Shown in pieces: positions 8,878-16,834 of a stretch of 64,000 nucleotides of DNA. Made by a program: the position numbers and the translations under genes. Numbering within the stretch: position 1 is the stretch's first letter; every line of letters starts with the position of its first letter. The notes below the pieces were generated by a model that saw only the letters and a list, made by a program, of their open reading frames with translations, was not told where the DNA came from and did not search any database. The DNA is from Mesobacillus subterraneus (GTDB lineage Bacteria > Bacillota > Bacilli > Bacillales > Cytobacillaceae), in assembly GCF_023715485.1 (NCBI RefSeq), contig NZ_JAMBOF010000003.1, positions 62,001-126,000 of the forward strand, written 5' to 3'.

Positions 8878-9192
8878 ATGGCAATTACACACGCTACTGA
8901 CGCAAATTTTGAAAACGAAACAGGATCAGGTCTAGTTCTTGTAGACTTCTGGGCTCCTTGGTGCGGACCTTGTAAGATGATCGCTCCTGTTCTTGAAGAA
9001 TTAGATGCAGAAATGGGCGACAAAGTGAAAATCGTTAAGCTTGATGTTGACGATAACCAGGAAACTGCAGCAAAACACGGCATCATGAGCATTCCAACTC
9101 TGCTTGTCCTTAAAGATGGACAACAGGTAGATAAAGTAGTTGGTTTCCAGCCTAAAGAAGCACTTGCTGGCAGACTTCAACAGCACATGTAA
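8878..9192 (+). CDS. trxA: Thioredoxin
   Basis: 104 aa, the standard thioredoxin length, carrying the redox motif WCGPC (Cys29, Cys32) and the cis-proline region [11 protein letters not shown] (about 73-83). It reduces disulfides in cytosolic proteins such as ribonucleotide reductase. AGGAGG at 8865-8870 fixes ATG 8878; an upstream in-frame ATG at 8833 has no such site. It is flanked by its own extended -10 promoter and terminator, so it is probably monocistronic. In B. subtilis trxA also follows etfA. Confidence 0.97.
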   Translation: MAITHATDANFENETGSGLVLVDFWAPWCGPCKMIAPVLEELDAEMGDKVKIVKLDVDDNQETAAKHGIMSIPTLLVLKDGQQVDKVVGFQPKEALAGRLQQHM

Positions 9193-9195
9193 TTC

Positions 9196-9233
9196 AAAAT
9201 CCGCTCTCCCAACTTGGAGAGCGGATTTTTTTG
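9196..9233 (+). terminator. Terminator of trxA
   Basis: Stem AAATCCGCTCTCC with GGAGAGCGGATTT, followed by TTTTT. Confidence 0.92.
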
Positions 9234-9308
9234 TCTAAAATCTGGTTTTGAGGTTATTACTATTATCATCATGTTCATGAGTTTGCCATACTTTACTTTA
9301 ATTATCCG

Positions 9309-9365
9309 TTGACATTGATAATCATTCTCTATTATACTATCCATAGTTAATGAAAATCATTATCA
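9309..9365 (+). promoter_or_regulatory. Sigma-A promoter with two Fur boxes
   Basis: TTGACA (9309-9314), 18 nt spacer, TATACT (9333-9338). TGATAATCATTCTCT (9316-9330) fills the spacer and TGAAAATCATTATCA (9351-9365) lies just after the start site; the second matches the 7-1-7 Fur consensus TGATAATNATTATCA at 13 of 14 defined positions. Iron-dependent repression of the following lipoprotein is therefore likely. Confidence 0.82.
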
Positions 9366-9402
9366 ATTAAACTTATAATTTATCAAGTGAGGGGTACTTA
9401 AA

Positions 9403-10620
9403 ATGAAAAAGAGAAATTTGAAAATAATATTTGCAAGTTTTTTAATGGCAAGCGCTGTGTTGGCAGGCTGTAATAGCGGCGGAGAAACTGCTCAGAAGCC
9501 TGAAGAGAAACAGCAGACAGAGACAAAAGATAAAGCAGAAGATCAAAAAGAAGAACCAAAGGAAGTTAAGGTTGAAGATACGGATGCTGGAAAACAGACA
9601 GTTGTTTTCAGTGAAATGAAATCTGAATTAGAAAAAGCAAAAGAAAACCAGGAAGTTAATTGGGACACTGTTCAACAGAAGTATGAAGCTGGACTTCAAA
9701 AGGATGTAGCTGAAACAAGCCCTGAATTTGACCAGGCGATCGAGGCTGCTATCGCTGCAGGTAAAGGCGGAGAACTAGAACCAATTCTTGCCGTTCAATT
9801 AATCGATAAAACGACTCAATCATATTTCTATCAAAACCAAAAAGCATTGCAAAAAGAAGCAGCAACAGCTCTTTCAGAAGGTAAAAAAGATGAAGCTAAT
9901 CTTGCATTTATCCAAATTAAGCACCTTGCTGAATCAGTATTTATCCCAACAGCTGAAAAGCGAGATACCTATTACGAATTAAGTGGAGATTCTAGTCTTG
10001 TAGAAAATATCAATTCTGGTTTGACTGCCCAGGAAGAAGCTTTAAATGCTGATAATGCAGAAGATTTCCAAGTATACCTGCAGGTAACGGATAAATCGAT
10101 TTACAGAAGCTATTATTTAGCAGCTAAGTCATATGGTGAAAAGATTGAAGCGGGAGCAAAAGAAGGAAAAGATGCGAAAGAATTATCTATCATGCAAGCG
10201 GAAGCTTGGGGATTCTTCCAGGCAATTAAAGGCTCTCTTGGCGGTGGAGATGAAGCTGCTGCTGCGGAGCTAGACAAGACCTTTACATTAAATGAAACTG
10301 ATCCTGCAACTATCAAAGCATCAGAAACAAACGCTTTATTTGCTAAAGCAATTGCAGGAAAAATCAAAGGCTACTATGAAAAGGCACCACAATTACTTGC
10401 AGAAAACAATGCAGTTGAAGCAAAAGTAGGGGCTATGGAAGGAAACATGTTCCTGAAAATGCTGCAAGGACAACTAACTGAAAAATTAGGTGAAGAAAAA
10501 GCAAATATGGTCTTTGCTGACGCTGAAGCCTGGTTTAATGGAATTGCTGGCAACAAACCTGAAGAAGCGAAAGCAAAAGGTGAATCTGTGATCACTGCAG
10601 TTGATGGATTGCTTCAATAA
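9403..10620 (+). CDS. Fur-boxed lipoprotein with repeated helical units
   Basis: 405 aa. A lipoprotein signal (hydrophobic 8-20, lipobox VLAGC with Cys23) is followed by a Lys/Glu-rich linker (about 25-65) and an all-helical body. Three related blocks are visible at about 132-185, 227-280 and 313-360. Each is built on a DK-S/T or AG-K start, a YY/FY pair, an acidic-alanine turn (ALSEGKKDEA, GAKEGKDAKE, LAENNAVEA) and a helix with Q or E and aromatic residues. I cannot name the family firmly. The layout resembles the helical domain of the protein at 15008 and extracellular domains linked to FTR1 iron permeases. With two Fur boxes upstream, a surface iron-binding role is a reasonable inference. 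It has a terminator of its own. Confidence 0.72.
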   Translation: MKKRNLKIIFASFLMASAVLAGCNSGGETAQKPEEKQQTETKDKAEDQKEEPKEVKVEDTDAGKQTVVFSEMKSELEKAKENQEVNWDTVQQKYEAGLQKDVAETSPEFDQAIEAAIAAGKGGELEPILAVQLIDKTTQSYFYQNQKALQKEAATALSEGKKDEANLAFIQIKHLAESVFIPTAEKRDTYYELSGDSSLVENINSGLTAQEEALNADNAEDFQVYLQVTDKSIYRSYYLAAKSYGEKIEAGAKEGKDAKELSIMQAEAWGFFQAIKGSLGGGDEAAAAELDKTFTLNETDPATIKASETNALFAKAIAGKIKGYYEKAPQLLAENNAVEAKVGAMEGNMFLKMLQGQLTEKLGEEKANMVFADAEAWFNGIAGNKPEEAKAKGESVITAVDGLLQ

Positions 10621-10655
10621 AAAGAGAGAGCCGCAGCTATGCGGCTCTTCTTTTA
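10621..10655 (+). terminator. Terminator of the lipoprotein gene
   Basis: AAGAGAGAGCCGC hairpin with GCGGCTCTTCTTTT, loop AGCTAT. Confidence 0.85.
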
Positions 10656-10814
10656 GGTTAGAGATTCTCCTATATTAAAGGGCATATAAAGGCCTCTAAC
10701 CCCAAGTAAATTGGATTCTCACCTTGTCGAATGGGTGACTTAAAGTAAGATACAATAACATTTATAAATAGTGCCTTATAGAAGAAGCTTTATAATAGAT
10801 TTATTCTGAACTAT

Positions 10815-10822
10815 GCTAAAAT
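10815..10822 (+). promoter_or_regulatory. Possible extended -10 promoter of the glycan cluster
   Basis: TGCTAAAAT (10814-10822) fits an extended -10 and lies about 30 nt before the epimerase start. No good -35 and no Fur box are seen, so this cluster is probably not iron-regulated through its own promoter. Confidence 0.35.
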
Positions 10823-10850
10823 GGCTTGAGGAAAGAAAGAGGTGTTTACC

Positions 10851-11801
10851 GTGAAAATACTAATCACAGGGGGAGCGGGATTTATCGGGAGCCATTTTGC
10901 CGTAAAAATGCTCGAGGAACAGCAGGAAGTGTCGATTATTGATAATCTGCATCCTTATTATTCTCCTGAGAGAAAAAAGCAGCATCTCGAAGTAATAAAA
11001 CAATCCGGCAATTTTGATTTCTATCAAGCTGATTTGCTTAATCGCGAAGAGACTATTGGTATTATAAAAAGAATATCTCCTGATGCTGTTGTACATTTAG
11101 CAGCATTACCGGGAGTTGCATACTCAATTCTCCGCCCACTGGAGTACATTGACTATGATGTGAAGGCCACTGTGAACGTGCTGGAAGGTGCTGGTCAGGC
11201 GGGCGTAAAACAAGTCATCTTTGCTTCATCTTCTTCAGTATATGGCAGTATGAGGAACATCCCATTTAAAGAAGAAATGGCAACAGGCAAACCTATTTCA
11301 CCCTATGCAGCTTCTAAATATGCTGCCGAATCATTTTGCCATGTATACGGGCATCTGTACGGAATGGAAATGAAAATCCTGCGTTTTTTTACCGTTTTCG
11401 GGCCATGGGGCAGACCAGATATGGCAATCGCAAATTTCATCAAGAAATTGAAGAATGGGGAAGAGATAACGGTTTTTGGACAAGGTGGTTCACGTGATTA
11501 TACATATGTTAGCGATATTGTGAATGGGATAAGCCTTGCTTTGCACAAGCTCCAGGGCAGCTCGATCATTAATATCGGTTCTGGCAGGCCGATTTCAATG
11601 GAGCAGCTGCTATACGAACTGAAAAGGTATTTTCCAGATATGAAGATTAGGCATGAGGGTGACCGAGCTGGTGATGTGGAAAGAACCTGGGCAGATCTAT
11701 CACTTGCCAGGGAAATGCTTGGCTATGAACCAAAGGTGGATTTTAGCAAAGGGATTGAAGAAACGGTAGCCTGGGCTGATCAGTATGAAAAAATTCTTTA
11801 A
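10851..11801 (+). CDS. NAD-dependent sugar epimerase, UDP-glucuronate 4-epimerase-like
   Basis: 316 aa extended short-chain dehydrogenase. The Rossmann motif GGAGFIGS is at about 7-14, the active-site serines in SSSSVYGS near 125, and the catalytic YAASK near 150. The segment RFFTVFGPWGRPDMA is typical of UDP-glucuronate/galacturonate 4-epimerases (CapI-like). The exact nucleotide-sugar cannot be read from sequence. The start is GTG 10851, with AGAGGTG spaced about 6 nt; an upstream GTG at 10842 overlaps that site. It is the first gene of a tightly packed four-gene cluster and presumably supplies an activated sugar for the downstream transferase. Confidence 0.85.
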   Translation: MKILITGGAGFIGSHFAVKMLEEQQEVSIIDNLHPYYSPERKKQHLEVIKQSGNFDFYQADLLNREETIGIIKRISPDAVVHLAALPGVAYSILRPLEYIDYDVKATVNVLEGAGQAGVKQVIFASSSSVYGSMRNIPFKEEMATGKPISPYAASKYAAESFCHVYGHLYGMEMKILRFFTVFGPWGRPDMAIANFIKKLKNGEEITVFGQGGSRDYTYVSDIVNGISLALHKLQGSSIINIGSGRPISMEQLLYELKRYFPDMKIRHEGDRAGDVERTWADLSLAREMLGYEPKVDFSKGIEETVAWADQYEKIL

Positions 11802-12714
11802 GAAGTATTTCAGGAAGACTGTATCATCACTTCTTCTCGCCGCTTTTTTGATTTTGACTTTTTATTTTCTAGATCCTGGCAGCATGTTGAATGAAATCAA
11901 GATCCTGGCATCCCGGCCGGCTGTTATTTTGTTTATTTTAACAAGCTATTTTTTTGCTTTTTTAGCGAGAGGCATTGCCTGGAAAATCTATTTGAAAAAT
12001 AAAACAAGCCTTAAAACGTGCATGTACGGCCTGTTCTACAGCCTTTTGCTTAACCACCTGCTGCCAGTGAAAGCAGGCGATTTTGCAAGAGTCGGCATCT
12101 TGAAAGCAAGGGAACCCCAAATCTCCTCACATGAAGCATTTAATTCAGTAATTGTATTGCGGATGCTGGATACAGCTATTTTGTTTGGCATGGCTTTCAC
12201 GGGTCTTGCTTTTCTTGAACTTCCGATGAACGCAATGCTAATTGTATGGCTGGCTGCAGGTGCAGCAACAGTGGCGATATTTATTTCTTTTCGGTTCCGT
12301 TCCTTTTTTGACAGGCACATAACCATCATGAAAAAAGCTTTTTCAGGATGGAGTGGAGTTTATATCGTTGCTTTAACCTTTACAAGCTGGATTCTCGAAG
12401 CAGCAGTCGTATATGGGGTTATTTTAAATGGAGGAAGCGAGTTCAGTTTTATCCAAGCAATTTGGGTCAACAGCATCACGGTGGCTGGGCAGATTTTCCA
12501 AATCACTCCTGGTGCTATTGCCAGCTATGAAGCCGTCATGGTATTCGCTCTTGGGGCATCTGGGATTGCCGGGGAAAACGCATACTCCGCTGCAATCATT
12601 ACCCATGGCTTGAAATATATATTTACATTTATTGTCGGCGGTGCGGCTTTTGCAGCTTACCCAGTACCGACGCATTTATTAAAGAAATGGACTAGAGAAA
12701 GGGGCAACGAGTAA
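11785..12714 (+). CDS. UPF0104/LPG-synthase-TM-like membrane protein
   Basis: 309 aa polytopic membrane protein of the lysylphosphatidylglycerol-synthase transmembrane (UPF0104) family. About seven to eight segments are visible, and the diagnostic stretch LLNHLLPVKAGDFARVGILKAREPQ is present in full (split near 85-110, beginning LLNHLLPVKAGD). Members without a soluble transferase domain are often found beside DPM1-like glycosyltransferases in glycolipid clusters, where a transport or flippase role is suspected. The ATG at 11785 overlaps the end of the epimerase gene by 17 nt, which implies translational coupling. The substrate is unknown. Confidence 0.82.
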   Translation: MKKFFKKYFRKTVSSLLLAAFLILTFYFLDPGSMLNEIKILASRPAVILFILTSYFFAFLARGIAWKIYLKNKTSLKTCMYGLFYSLLLNHLLPVKAGDFARVGILKAREPQISSHEAFNSVIVLRMLDTAILFGMAFTGLAFLELPMNAMLIVWLAAGAATVAIFISFRFRSFFDRHITIMKKAFSGWSGVYIVALTFTSWILEAAVVYGVILNGGSEFSFIQAIWVNSITVAGQIFQITPGAIASYEAVMVFALGASGIAGENAYSAAIITHGLKYIFTFIVGGAAFAAYPVPTHLLKKWTRERGNE

Positions 12715-14180
12715 TGAAGAGTGCTTCTAAGTTTGAAAAATTCGCGGCCCGGAGCTGGAATTTACTTAATGAAGGAAAGCCTTTTACGCCAATTTTCACA
12801 GTTGGCACAATGGTATTGTTCCATCTCGGGGATTTGGACAGCACTGAAAGGACGTTGGATTTTTTCCTGGCGCTGCTGGCCATCCTTCCACTGCTTGTTA
12901 TGTATTTTATTTATGATTTTCCGCTGTTTTTGAGAAACTATTTATGGATTCCTTTTATCGTTTTTATCGTCATTTGGCCTGATCTTAATATCGATCTGCT
13001 ATTTTTTGCGGCTGGACTGTATTTTTTCTTTACAGTCTTTTTCTGGGGTACCCTTTATTACCATTTAAGGATTGGCACATCGTGGCTGAACTTCACACGA
13101 TTTTGGAAGCTCGTCTTGAAAAACAGTGATTCAACAAGCGGAAATGCGCAGGAACAGCTGCCGAAAGTACTCTTGCTGTTATCAATCTGGGAATTTGTAT
13201 ACACAGCATTAACGGTAGATTCTGCAGTCCCTATAAGTGATTTAGCGATTTTTTATGGTTTCATTTTGATCTTTGCTTATGTTTTGCACCGCTACTTGTT
13301 CGATTGGAAGCCAAAAGCATATGAAAGCTATACTAAAAACGAAGGTCCCGAAGTTCCGGAAAATGGGTTGTCAGAAAAGGTCATTGTCATTGTAATTGAT
13401 GGTATGAGGAAAGAACGTTTTTATGAGGCGAATACCCCCTACCTTGACCAATTGAAAGAAAACGGAACTGAGTACCTTAATATGGAGACCTTATATCCTG
13501 CACGGACTGTTGTTTGCTTTAGCTCAATGTTTACCGGGACTTACCCGTTTGAACACGGGATTAAATCGAATATGGTCTATAGGCTGGGCGTGAAGACAGA
13601 AACGATTTTTGACTCGCTGCGCAAAGTCGGAAAAAGAGGGAGGCTTCTTGGAATTGCTCATCTGGTCGATGCGATGGGCAGCGATGTGGAAACAGTGACG
13701 GCTGTCATGCATAAGGACAAAGCTGACCCCAATATGCTGGCAAAGGCAAGGAAAATCATGAAGGAGCAGGACCCTGACCTGTTTGTTGTCCAAATGATCG
13801 GAACCGACCAAGTGGGGCATAGCCGCGGTGTCCTTTATGACGACTATATTGAAAAAATAGAAGAAGCCGATGCTCTAATCAAGGAATTTGTCGAGTGGCT
13901 TGAAAGTGAAGGCAAAATGGAAAATACGACCCTTGTCATCTGTGCGGACCATGGGCAGGCCGACGGAATAGGCGGACATGGACATTTGGATGAAGGGGAG
14001 CGGTACGTGCCGTTCTTTATGCATGGGCCGCATATTTCCAAGGGAACTAAAGTTCAGGAAAAGCACAGCCTTGTATCGCTGGCACCGACAATTTCCTATT
14101 TGCTGGGTGCGCCATATCCAGGCAGCAGCCGGGGGAAAGTACTTATAGACGCTATAAATGTAGAGAAGGAAGAGAACTGA
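12714..14180 (+). CDS. Membrane-anchored alkaline-phosphatase-superfamily phosphodiesterase
   Basis: 488 aa. About five membrane segments occupy residues 28-195. A soluble domain of the alkaline phosphatase/nucleotide pyrophosphatase-phosphodiesterase type follows. Probable metal and catalytic residues are Asp229 (VIDGMR), Thr265 as nucleophile (YPARTVVCFSS), Asp365 and His369 (GTDQVGHSRG), Asp412-His413 (ADHG) and His422/His424 (GHGH). It should hydrolyse or transfer a phosphodiester or phosphate-linked group, possibly on a lipid or glycan, but the substrate cannot be inferred. Its ATG overlaps the preceding stop (TAATG) and the next gene starts 1 nt after its stop, so it is firmly part of the cluster. 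Confidence 0.83.
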   Translation: MKSASKFEKFAARSWNLLNEGKPFTPIFTVGTMVLFHLGDLDSTERTLDFFLALLAILPLLVMYFIYDFPLFLRNYLWIPFIVFIVIWPDLNIDLLFFAAGLYFFFTVFFWGTLYYHLRIGTSWLNFTRFWKLVLKNSDSTSGNAQEQLPKVLLLLSIWEFVYTALTVDSAVPISDLAIFYGFILIFAYVLHRYLFDWKPKAYESYTKNEGPEVPENGLSEKVIVIVIDGMRKERFYEANTPYLDQLKENGTEYLNMETLYPARTVVCFSSMFTGTYPFEHGIKSNMVYRLGVKTETIFDSLRKVGKRGRLLGIAHLVDAMGSDVETVTAVMHKDKADPNMLAKARKIMKEQDPDLFVVQMIGTDQVGHSRGVLYDDYIEKIEEADALIKEFVEWLESEGKMENTTLVICADHGQADGIGGHGHLDEGERYVPFFMHGPHISKGTKVQEKHSLVSLAPTISYLLGAPYPGSSRGKVLIDAINVEKEEN

Positions 14181-14181
14181 A

Positions 14182-14937
14182 TTGAGTAAAGTAATTGTAT
14201 TTTTACCAGCTTACAACGAAGAAGAATCAATCGGAGAAGTAATCGAAAACATTCCACGAAAATTTGCAGGTGCTGAACTTGTTGAGGTATTGGTGATTGA
14301 TGACGGGTCGACAGACCGTACAGTAACAGAGGCAAGAAAAGCAGGAGCAGATCATATCATAAGCTTTGAAAAGAACCGCGGCCTTGGTGCCGCGGTAAGA
14401 AAAGGCATTGAAGAATGCTACAGTATGGGTGCTGATGTCGGTGTTATGATTGACGCAGATGGAGAATATCCGGCATGGCAAATTCCCGATTTGGTCAAGC
14501 CAATCCTGAATGGGGAAACAGATTATACAATGGGATCGCGCTTTATGGGCACAATAAGAGGAATGAAGTTTCATCGCAGGATGGGGAATTACTTCTTCAC
14601 CTTTCTGCAAACATTGTTATTGAGAAAATGGCTATATGACGGCCAATCGGGAATGCGGGCATTTTCACGTCAGGTACTCAAGCATGCCGAAATCATTCAT
14701 GACTATAATTATGCCCAAGTATTGACGCTGAATCTTGTCCGAAAAGGTTTCAGGGTGCTAGAAGTGCCAATCCAGTACCGTGTAAGGACGACGGGAACTT
14801 CCTTTATTTCATTCAAAAAATATATGACGAATGTCGTGCCAGCAGTCTTTCGCGAGGTGACCAGGCCGGTACCAAAAGTGGTTCAGGAAGAGAGAGTTCC
14901 CAACTTAAAAGCAGTAAAAATAGTGACAAAAAAGTGA
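14182..14937 (+). CDS. Family 2 glycosyltransferase, polyprenyl-phosphate sugar synthase-like
   Basis: 251 aa GT-A fold enzyme. The start FLPAYNEEESIGEV, the nucleotide-binding VIDDGSTDRT (about 37-46), the metal-binding region MIDADGEYP (about 90-98) and GQSGMRAF (about 155) fit the dolichyl-phosphate mannose/glucose synthase group. It has no C-terminal membrane segments. It would transfer a sugar from a nucleotide donor to a lipid phosphate carrier. The start is TTG 14182, with GGAAGAG upstream and a 1-nt gap from the previous gene. Together with the epimerase, UPF0104 protein and phosphodiesterase it suggests a glycolipid or lipid-linked sugar pathway (inference). Confidence 0.85.
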   Translation: MSKVIVFLPAYNEEESIGEVIENIPRKFAGAELVEVLVIDDGSTDRTVTEARKAGADHIISFEKNRGLGAAVRKGIEECYSMGADVGVMIDADGEYPAWQIPDLVKPILNGETDYTMGSRFMGTIRGMKFHRRMGNYFFTFLQTLLLRKWLYDGQSGMRAFSRQVLKHAEIIHDYNYAQVLTLNLVRKGFRVLEVPIQYRVRTTGTSFISFKKYMTNVVPAVFREVTRPVPKVVQEERVPNLKAVKIVTKK

Positions 14938-14953
14938 CGATTTTCAAATATGA

Positions 14954-14985
14954 TTGACATAAATAATGATAATCATTATCATTAT
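14954..14985 (+). promoter_or_regulatory. Sigma-A promoter overlapped by strong Fur box
   Basis: TTGACA (14954-14959), 17 nt spacer, TATCAT (14977-14982). TGATAATCATTATCA (14967-14981) is a perfect match to the 7-1-7 Fur consensus, extended by a further ATTATCATT into a near-continuous array. It covers the spacer and -10. The predicted leader is only about 20 nt. Confidence 0.92.
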
Positions 14986-15007
14986 CATTGTAGGAGGGAA
15001 ACAACGA

Positions 15008-15763
15008 ATGAAAAAAGCCATATTTTTTTGTTTTTCACTGATATTGATTCTCATTAACGGCAATCCACAGCCTGCCAATGCCTATTCATATGGGGATCCA
15101 AATGAAGAAAAGGTTGCGGAGGTCTACAAGGAAATGCAGTTGAAGCTGGATGAGAACCCTCCAAACTTCTCGGCAGCCAAGTCCCTGTTCGAAACGGTCA
15201 AAGAAGAAATTGACATGCACATGGGAAAAGAGCCTGGGGAAGTCATTATGAAGAGTTTGAATGATGAAGATAAGGAAGCAACACTCGAAAATATGGAGAA
15301 ACTCCTTGTTTTGAATATTGCGAGAAGGCTTGAAAGCATTGAAAAGAATTTCGAGGAATATGACACTTCTAAAAAACTCCTCGCAAAAGGATTTGCTACA
15401 TATCAAGCTCTATCGTCAAAGGTTGAGGCAGAAAACCCCGAAGCTGACAAACAAATTAAATCTGACTTTGATGCAGCACTGGCGGCATTAGGAAACCCTG
15501 GACTTTTTGGAGTTGGAAAGAAGCCATCTGACATTGAAGCTTTTAAAAATAATAAAGAAGAAATCCTGAAATCTTTGCAAAAGGAATTTAATCTTGCCAG
15601 CCTGGAAGTAGGCCACTTTACAGAAAGTGCAACTGAAGAAGAAGGCACTGGAAAAAAAGACTGGACAGACTTATCTAATGTCCGCAACTGGATTCCGCTG
15701 ATCCTGATTGTTGGAGTCATTGCGGCAGTAGTATTCATTGGAATTAGAAAAAGAAGAGCATAA
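15008..15763 (+). CDS. Secreted, membrane-anchored helical protein paired with FTR1
   Basis: 251 aa. Signal peptide at 1-28 (hydrophobic run, cleavage plausible after ANA), a helical acidic domain (about 30-210), then a C-terminal membrane segment near 226-246 ending in RKRRA. There is no LPxTG motif, so the tail is probably a plain membrane anchor. It looks like the extracellular helical domain that some bacterial FTR1 permeases carry at their N-terminus, here as a separate protein. ATG 15008 is used because AGGAGGG at 14992-14998 is 9 nt upstream; the ORF in frame further upstream runs through the Fur box and is not real. FTR1 follows 36 nt later. An iron-binding role is inference. Confidence 0.75.
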   Translation: MKKAIFFCFSLILILINGNPQPANAYSYGDPNEEKVAEVYKEMQLKLDENPPNFSAAKSLFETVKEEIDMHMGKEPGEVIMKSLNDEDKEATLENMEKLLVLNIARRLESIEKNFEEYDTSKKLLAKGFATYQALSSKVEAENPEADKQIKSDFDAALAALGNPGLFGVGKKPSDIEAFKNNKEEILKSLQKEFNLASLEVGHFTESATEEEGTGKKDWTDLSNVRNWIPLILIVGVIAAVVFIGIRKRRA

Positions 15764-15799
15764 AATTTTGATGACACCTTGGAGAGGGGAGAATCAGCA

Positions 15800-16732
15800 A
15801 TGGAAATTCAAGCATTATTGATTACTTTTCGTGAAGTATTGGAAGCGTTATTAATCATCGGAATCATCACAACATACTTAAAGAGGATGGATAACTCTAA
15901 GTATACGAAATATGTTTGGCTTGGCGCGGGCCTTGCCGTTCTAGCAAGTATTGGGGTGGCAATCCTGTTCCAAGTAGTGTTCACCGGATTTGCAGCAATG
16001 GGCAGTGAGATTTACCTGAAAATCGGCATCATGATCGTGTCGACCGTGCTCTTGACCCAGATGGTATTCTGGATGGCCAGCCACAGCAAGGACCTTAAGG
16101 GCAATATGGAAGGGAAAATGAAAAAGTTCATTTCCACTGGAAATATTGTCGGCATGGTCATTCACTCATTCCTTGTAGTATTGCGCGAAGGTATTGAAAC
16201 TGTATTCTTCTTTGCTGCCATCACTGGCGGAAACATTGGTGCTGCGATGCAGGGCTGGGGAGCGATTACAGGAACACTAATTGCTGTAGTCGTGTCTTAC
16301 ATGTTCTTTAAAGGTACAATGAAAGTTAAGCTTAAGACATTCTTCCAAATCACAGGCGCTTTCATCATTCTGATCTCAGCTGGATTGCTTGTACAGGCGA
16401 TTTCGATGATGCAGGATGTGAATTTGATTGGCAGTGTAATGTACCATGTTTACGATATTACATGGCTCCTGCCGGAACACCCGATTGATTATGCGCATTA
16501 TCTTCGAGACAACGGTGTCGCACCGCTAATCTCAGGTGATGTAGGCATCTTTCTGAAGGCGTTGTTCGGATATTCATCCATGCCATCAATCGAAGAAGTC
16601 ATTGCCTATATCGGCTACTTTGCAGCCATCTTCCTGCTGACCTCCTCACGCAGCCCTAAGAAAGAAAAGGCTGCAGAAAACAAACCAGCAGAAAACAAGC
16701 AAGTAAATGTACTGAATCCACAAGTAAAATAG
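15800..16732 (+). CDS. FTR1-family iron permease
   Basis: 310 aa, about seven membrane segments. Both REXXE iron-binding signatures are present: REVLE (11-15) and REGIE (129-133), the hallmark of the FTR1/EfeU permeases that move Fe(III) produced from Fe(II) oxidation. GGAGAGGGGAG upstream fits ATG 15800 (8 nt spacing) better than the TTG at 15779. It is co-transcribed with the helical protein at 15008 under a Fur box. No EfeB-type peroxidase, EfeO or multicopper ferroxidase is encoded nearby, so any oxidation partner must lie elsewhere or be replaced by the accessory proteins. Confidence 0.92.
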   Translation: MEIQALLITFREVLEALLIIGIITTYLKRMDNSKYTKYVWLGAGLAVLASIGVAILFQVVFTGFAAMGSEIYLKIGIMIVSTVLLTQMVFWMASHSKDLKGNMEGKMKKFISTGNIVGMVIHSFLVVLREGIETVFFFAAITGGNIGAAMQGWGAITGTLIAVVVSYMFFKGTMKVKLKTFFQITGAFIILISAGLLVQAISMMQDVNLIGSVMYHVYDITWLLPEHPIDYAHYLRDNGVAPLISGDVGIFLKALFGYSSMPSIEEVIAYIGYFAAIFLLTSSRSPKKEKAAENKPAENKQVNVLNPQVK

Positions 16733-16771
16733 ATACGAAAAATAGCTTATAATGCGCTATCCTCTCTCCAG

Positions 16772-16803
16772 AAAAAGTACAGGGATTTCCTTGTACTTTT
16801 TTC
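16772..16803 (+). terminator. Terminator after FTR1
   Basis: AAAAAGTACA (16772-16781) pairs with TGTACTTTTT (16792-16801); T-rich 3' side. Confidence 0.8.
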
Positions 16804-16834
16804 ATACGTTAAAAAGTTAGTTGGTGAAGAATTG

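Noticed and set aside
9403-10620. Reading the lipoprotein as a solute-binding protein of an ABC transporter
   Set aside because: No permease or ATPase genes adjoin it, and the repeated helical pattern does not look like a periplasmic-binding fold.
14966-15007. N-terminal extension of the FTR1-partner ORF with a run of isoleucines
   Set aside because: The codons are the Fur box array read as protein. The real start at 15008 has a consensus ribosome site.
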